Assembly: GCA_023473545.1 (NCBI GenBank)
Contig: JAMCXO010000017.1
Span: forward strand, 1 to 5,162
From: JAMCTM01 sp023473545
GTDB lineage: Bacteria > Patescibacteriota > Microgenomatia > Levybacterales > UBA12049
Length of the DNA: 5,162 nt
Direction: 5' to 3'
Shown here: positions 4,383 to 5,162 of the stretch, in pieces
Layout: every line of letters begins with the position of its first letter
Position numbering within the stretch: position 1 is the first letter of the stretch
Made by a program: the position numbers and the translations under genes
The notes under the pieces: model-generated
Told to the model about the DNA's origin: nothing
The model's database searches: none
Seen by the model: only the letters and a program-made list of their open reading frames with translations

Positions 4383-5162
4383 ATGAGCCAACGCCGTTTC
4401 CTGTTTTCTAAGAAGAAAAGGGCAAAATCTTTTAATCTCCCGGGTAATTTTCTGGATTCCCTCAGAAGATTTCTGGCGGACAAAAGACAAAGGTTTGTTT
4501 TATCCGTGCTCGTGTTGACCGCGGGCTTATTTTTTTCCGAGAACCTCCTGAGCAAATCCGGTTTTTTTATCGTCATCGCCCTGGCCGCGCTTACGGATTT
4601 ACTGCTTTTTGTCTCTGTCCGTAAAGACATGAAGGAAAACAGCGTAAAGGTCTCGGGATTTGCTTTTATTCTGCCATTTTTCTACACGCTTTCTTTCGGC
4701 TTGTTTTATTTTTTGGTTCCGGCGCGTTTTTTAACAAGGCTTTTGGTAACCTTGCTCTACGCGTCCGGGCTTTATTCGCTCTTTTTGGCGGAGAATATTT
4801 TTTTGATTGCGGCCTCCCGCACGATCGCTCTTCTTTCGGGCGCCAGAATAATATCGTTTATCTTAACGATTGTTTCTTTTTTCTTTCTCTCCGATGTTTT
4901 CTTTTCTTTTGATCTGCCTATTATCCCAACAGCCATACTAATCTTTGTTTCTTCTTTTTTTCTCATCCTGCATTCGATATGGTCAACGCTTATTGACCAA
5001 AGTTTTTTAACGAGAATTAATTGGACAATTATTCTATCTGTTTGTCTGTTGGAGCTATCATTGGTGCTTGGATTCTGGCCTGTTAGTTCCACGGTCATTG
5101 CCATATTTCTTACGGGATTTTTCTATATTATTGTGGGTATATCGCAGGTGTGGCTGGACAGG
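4383..5162 (+). CDS. Polytopic membrane protein, uncharacterised (3' end outside window)
   Basis: The function is not recognised. From ATG 4383 the frame is open for 260 codons to the right edge. The first 36 residues are basic (SKKKRAKS, DSLRRF, DKRQR) and cytoplasmic. About seven or eight hydrophobic spans follow at roughly 38-54, 60-78, 92-112, 117-137, 154-176, 179-198, 212-231 and 234-252. A short polar motif near 137-154 (ENIFLIAASRTIALLSGARI), between the fourth and fifth spans, is the most distinctive soluble-facing segment. I see no transporter, kinase or protease motif. From memory, similar proteins occur in Microgenomates genomes as hypotheticals. The start is 12 bp after the yebC stop and in the same frame, so the two are probably cotranscribed; no clear ribosome binding site is seen. 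Confidence 0.85.
   Translation, partial: MSQRRFLFSKKKRAKSFNLPGNFLDSLRRFLADKRQRFVLSVLVLTAGLFFSENLLSKSGFFIVIALAALTDLLLFVSVRKDMKENSVKVSGFAFILPFFYTLSFGLFYFLVPARFLTRLLVTLLYASGLYSLFLAENIFLIAASRTIALLSGARIISFILTIVSFFFLSDVFFSFDLPIIPTAILIFVSSFFLILHSIWSTLIDQSFLTRINWTIILSVCLLELSLVLGFWPVSSTVIAIFLTGFFYIIVGISQVWLDR

Noticed and set aside
4352..4630. Reverse-strand 92-residue reading frame, and a similar one at 4772-5104
   Set aside because: Both are antisense to the forward membrane-protein gene that is open without a stop from 4383 to the edge, and their charged low-complexity composition mirrors that gene's T-rich hydrophobic codons.
1..5162. CRISPR array, tRNA/rRNA genes, insertion sequence ends or a prophage
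   Set aside because: I saw no spaced repeats, no tRNA-like cloverleaf segment, no transposase and no phage structural gene; the window is almost entirely accounted for by protein genes.

Overview
The window looks like bacterial chromosome from the candidate phyla radiation (Patescibacteria), most probably the Microgenomates group. That placement is an inference from gene style, with no marker-gene comparison. The signs are compact gene packing, short single-domain proteins, several lineage-specific small proteins, a LytR C-terminal-domain membrane protein, an uncharacterised polytopic membrane protein next to yebC, and starts that mostly lack a Shine-Dalgarno sequence. Standard stop codons, including TGA, are used. 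I saw no tRNA, rRNA, CRISPR array or insertion sequence.

Layout, left to right. (1) Positions 2-928 hold the 3' part of a sigma-70 family RNA polymerase sigma factor gene that runs off the left edge. (2) Positions 953-1666 form a compact toxin-antitoxin-like cassette: a promoter, a palindrome over the start codon, a ribbon-helix-helix antitoxin gene and, two bases later, a VapC-like PIN ribonuclease gene. The toxin gene is broken by a one-base frameshift at an A-tract. This stretch is visibly more AT-rich than its neighbours, which fits a mobile or recently acquired module. (3) Positions 1743-2880 form a three-gene forward operon: a 46-residue basic protein with an excellent Shine-Dalgarno sequence, a 281-residue membrane-anchored LytR_C protein, and a 47-residue single-span membrane protein. 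A likely intrinsic terminator follows, placed inside the end of the converging gene. (4) Positions 2906-3562, reverse strand, encode a TPR protein with a HIRAN-like C-terminal region. (5) Positions 3563-3644 are a compact divergent promoter region with two back-to-back sigma-70 promoters, both with 17-bp spacers. (6) Positions 3645-4370 encode YebC, a translation factor/regulator family protein, followed 12 bp later by a multi-span membrane protein gene that runs off the right edge.

The most notable points are the possible leaderless, self-regulated antitoxin gene; the frameshifted but otherwise intact PIN toxin; the sigma factor's extra residues between regions 2.2 and 2.3 with changes at promoter-melting positions; the mirror-image promoters between the TPR gene and yebC; and two tiny genes, apparently real, flanking the LytR_C gene.
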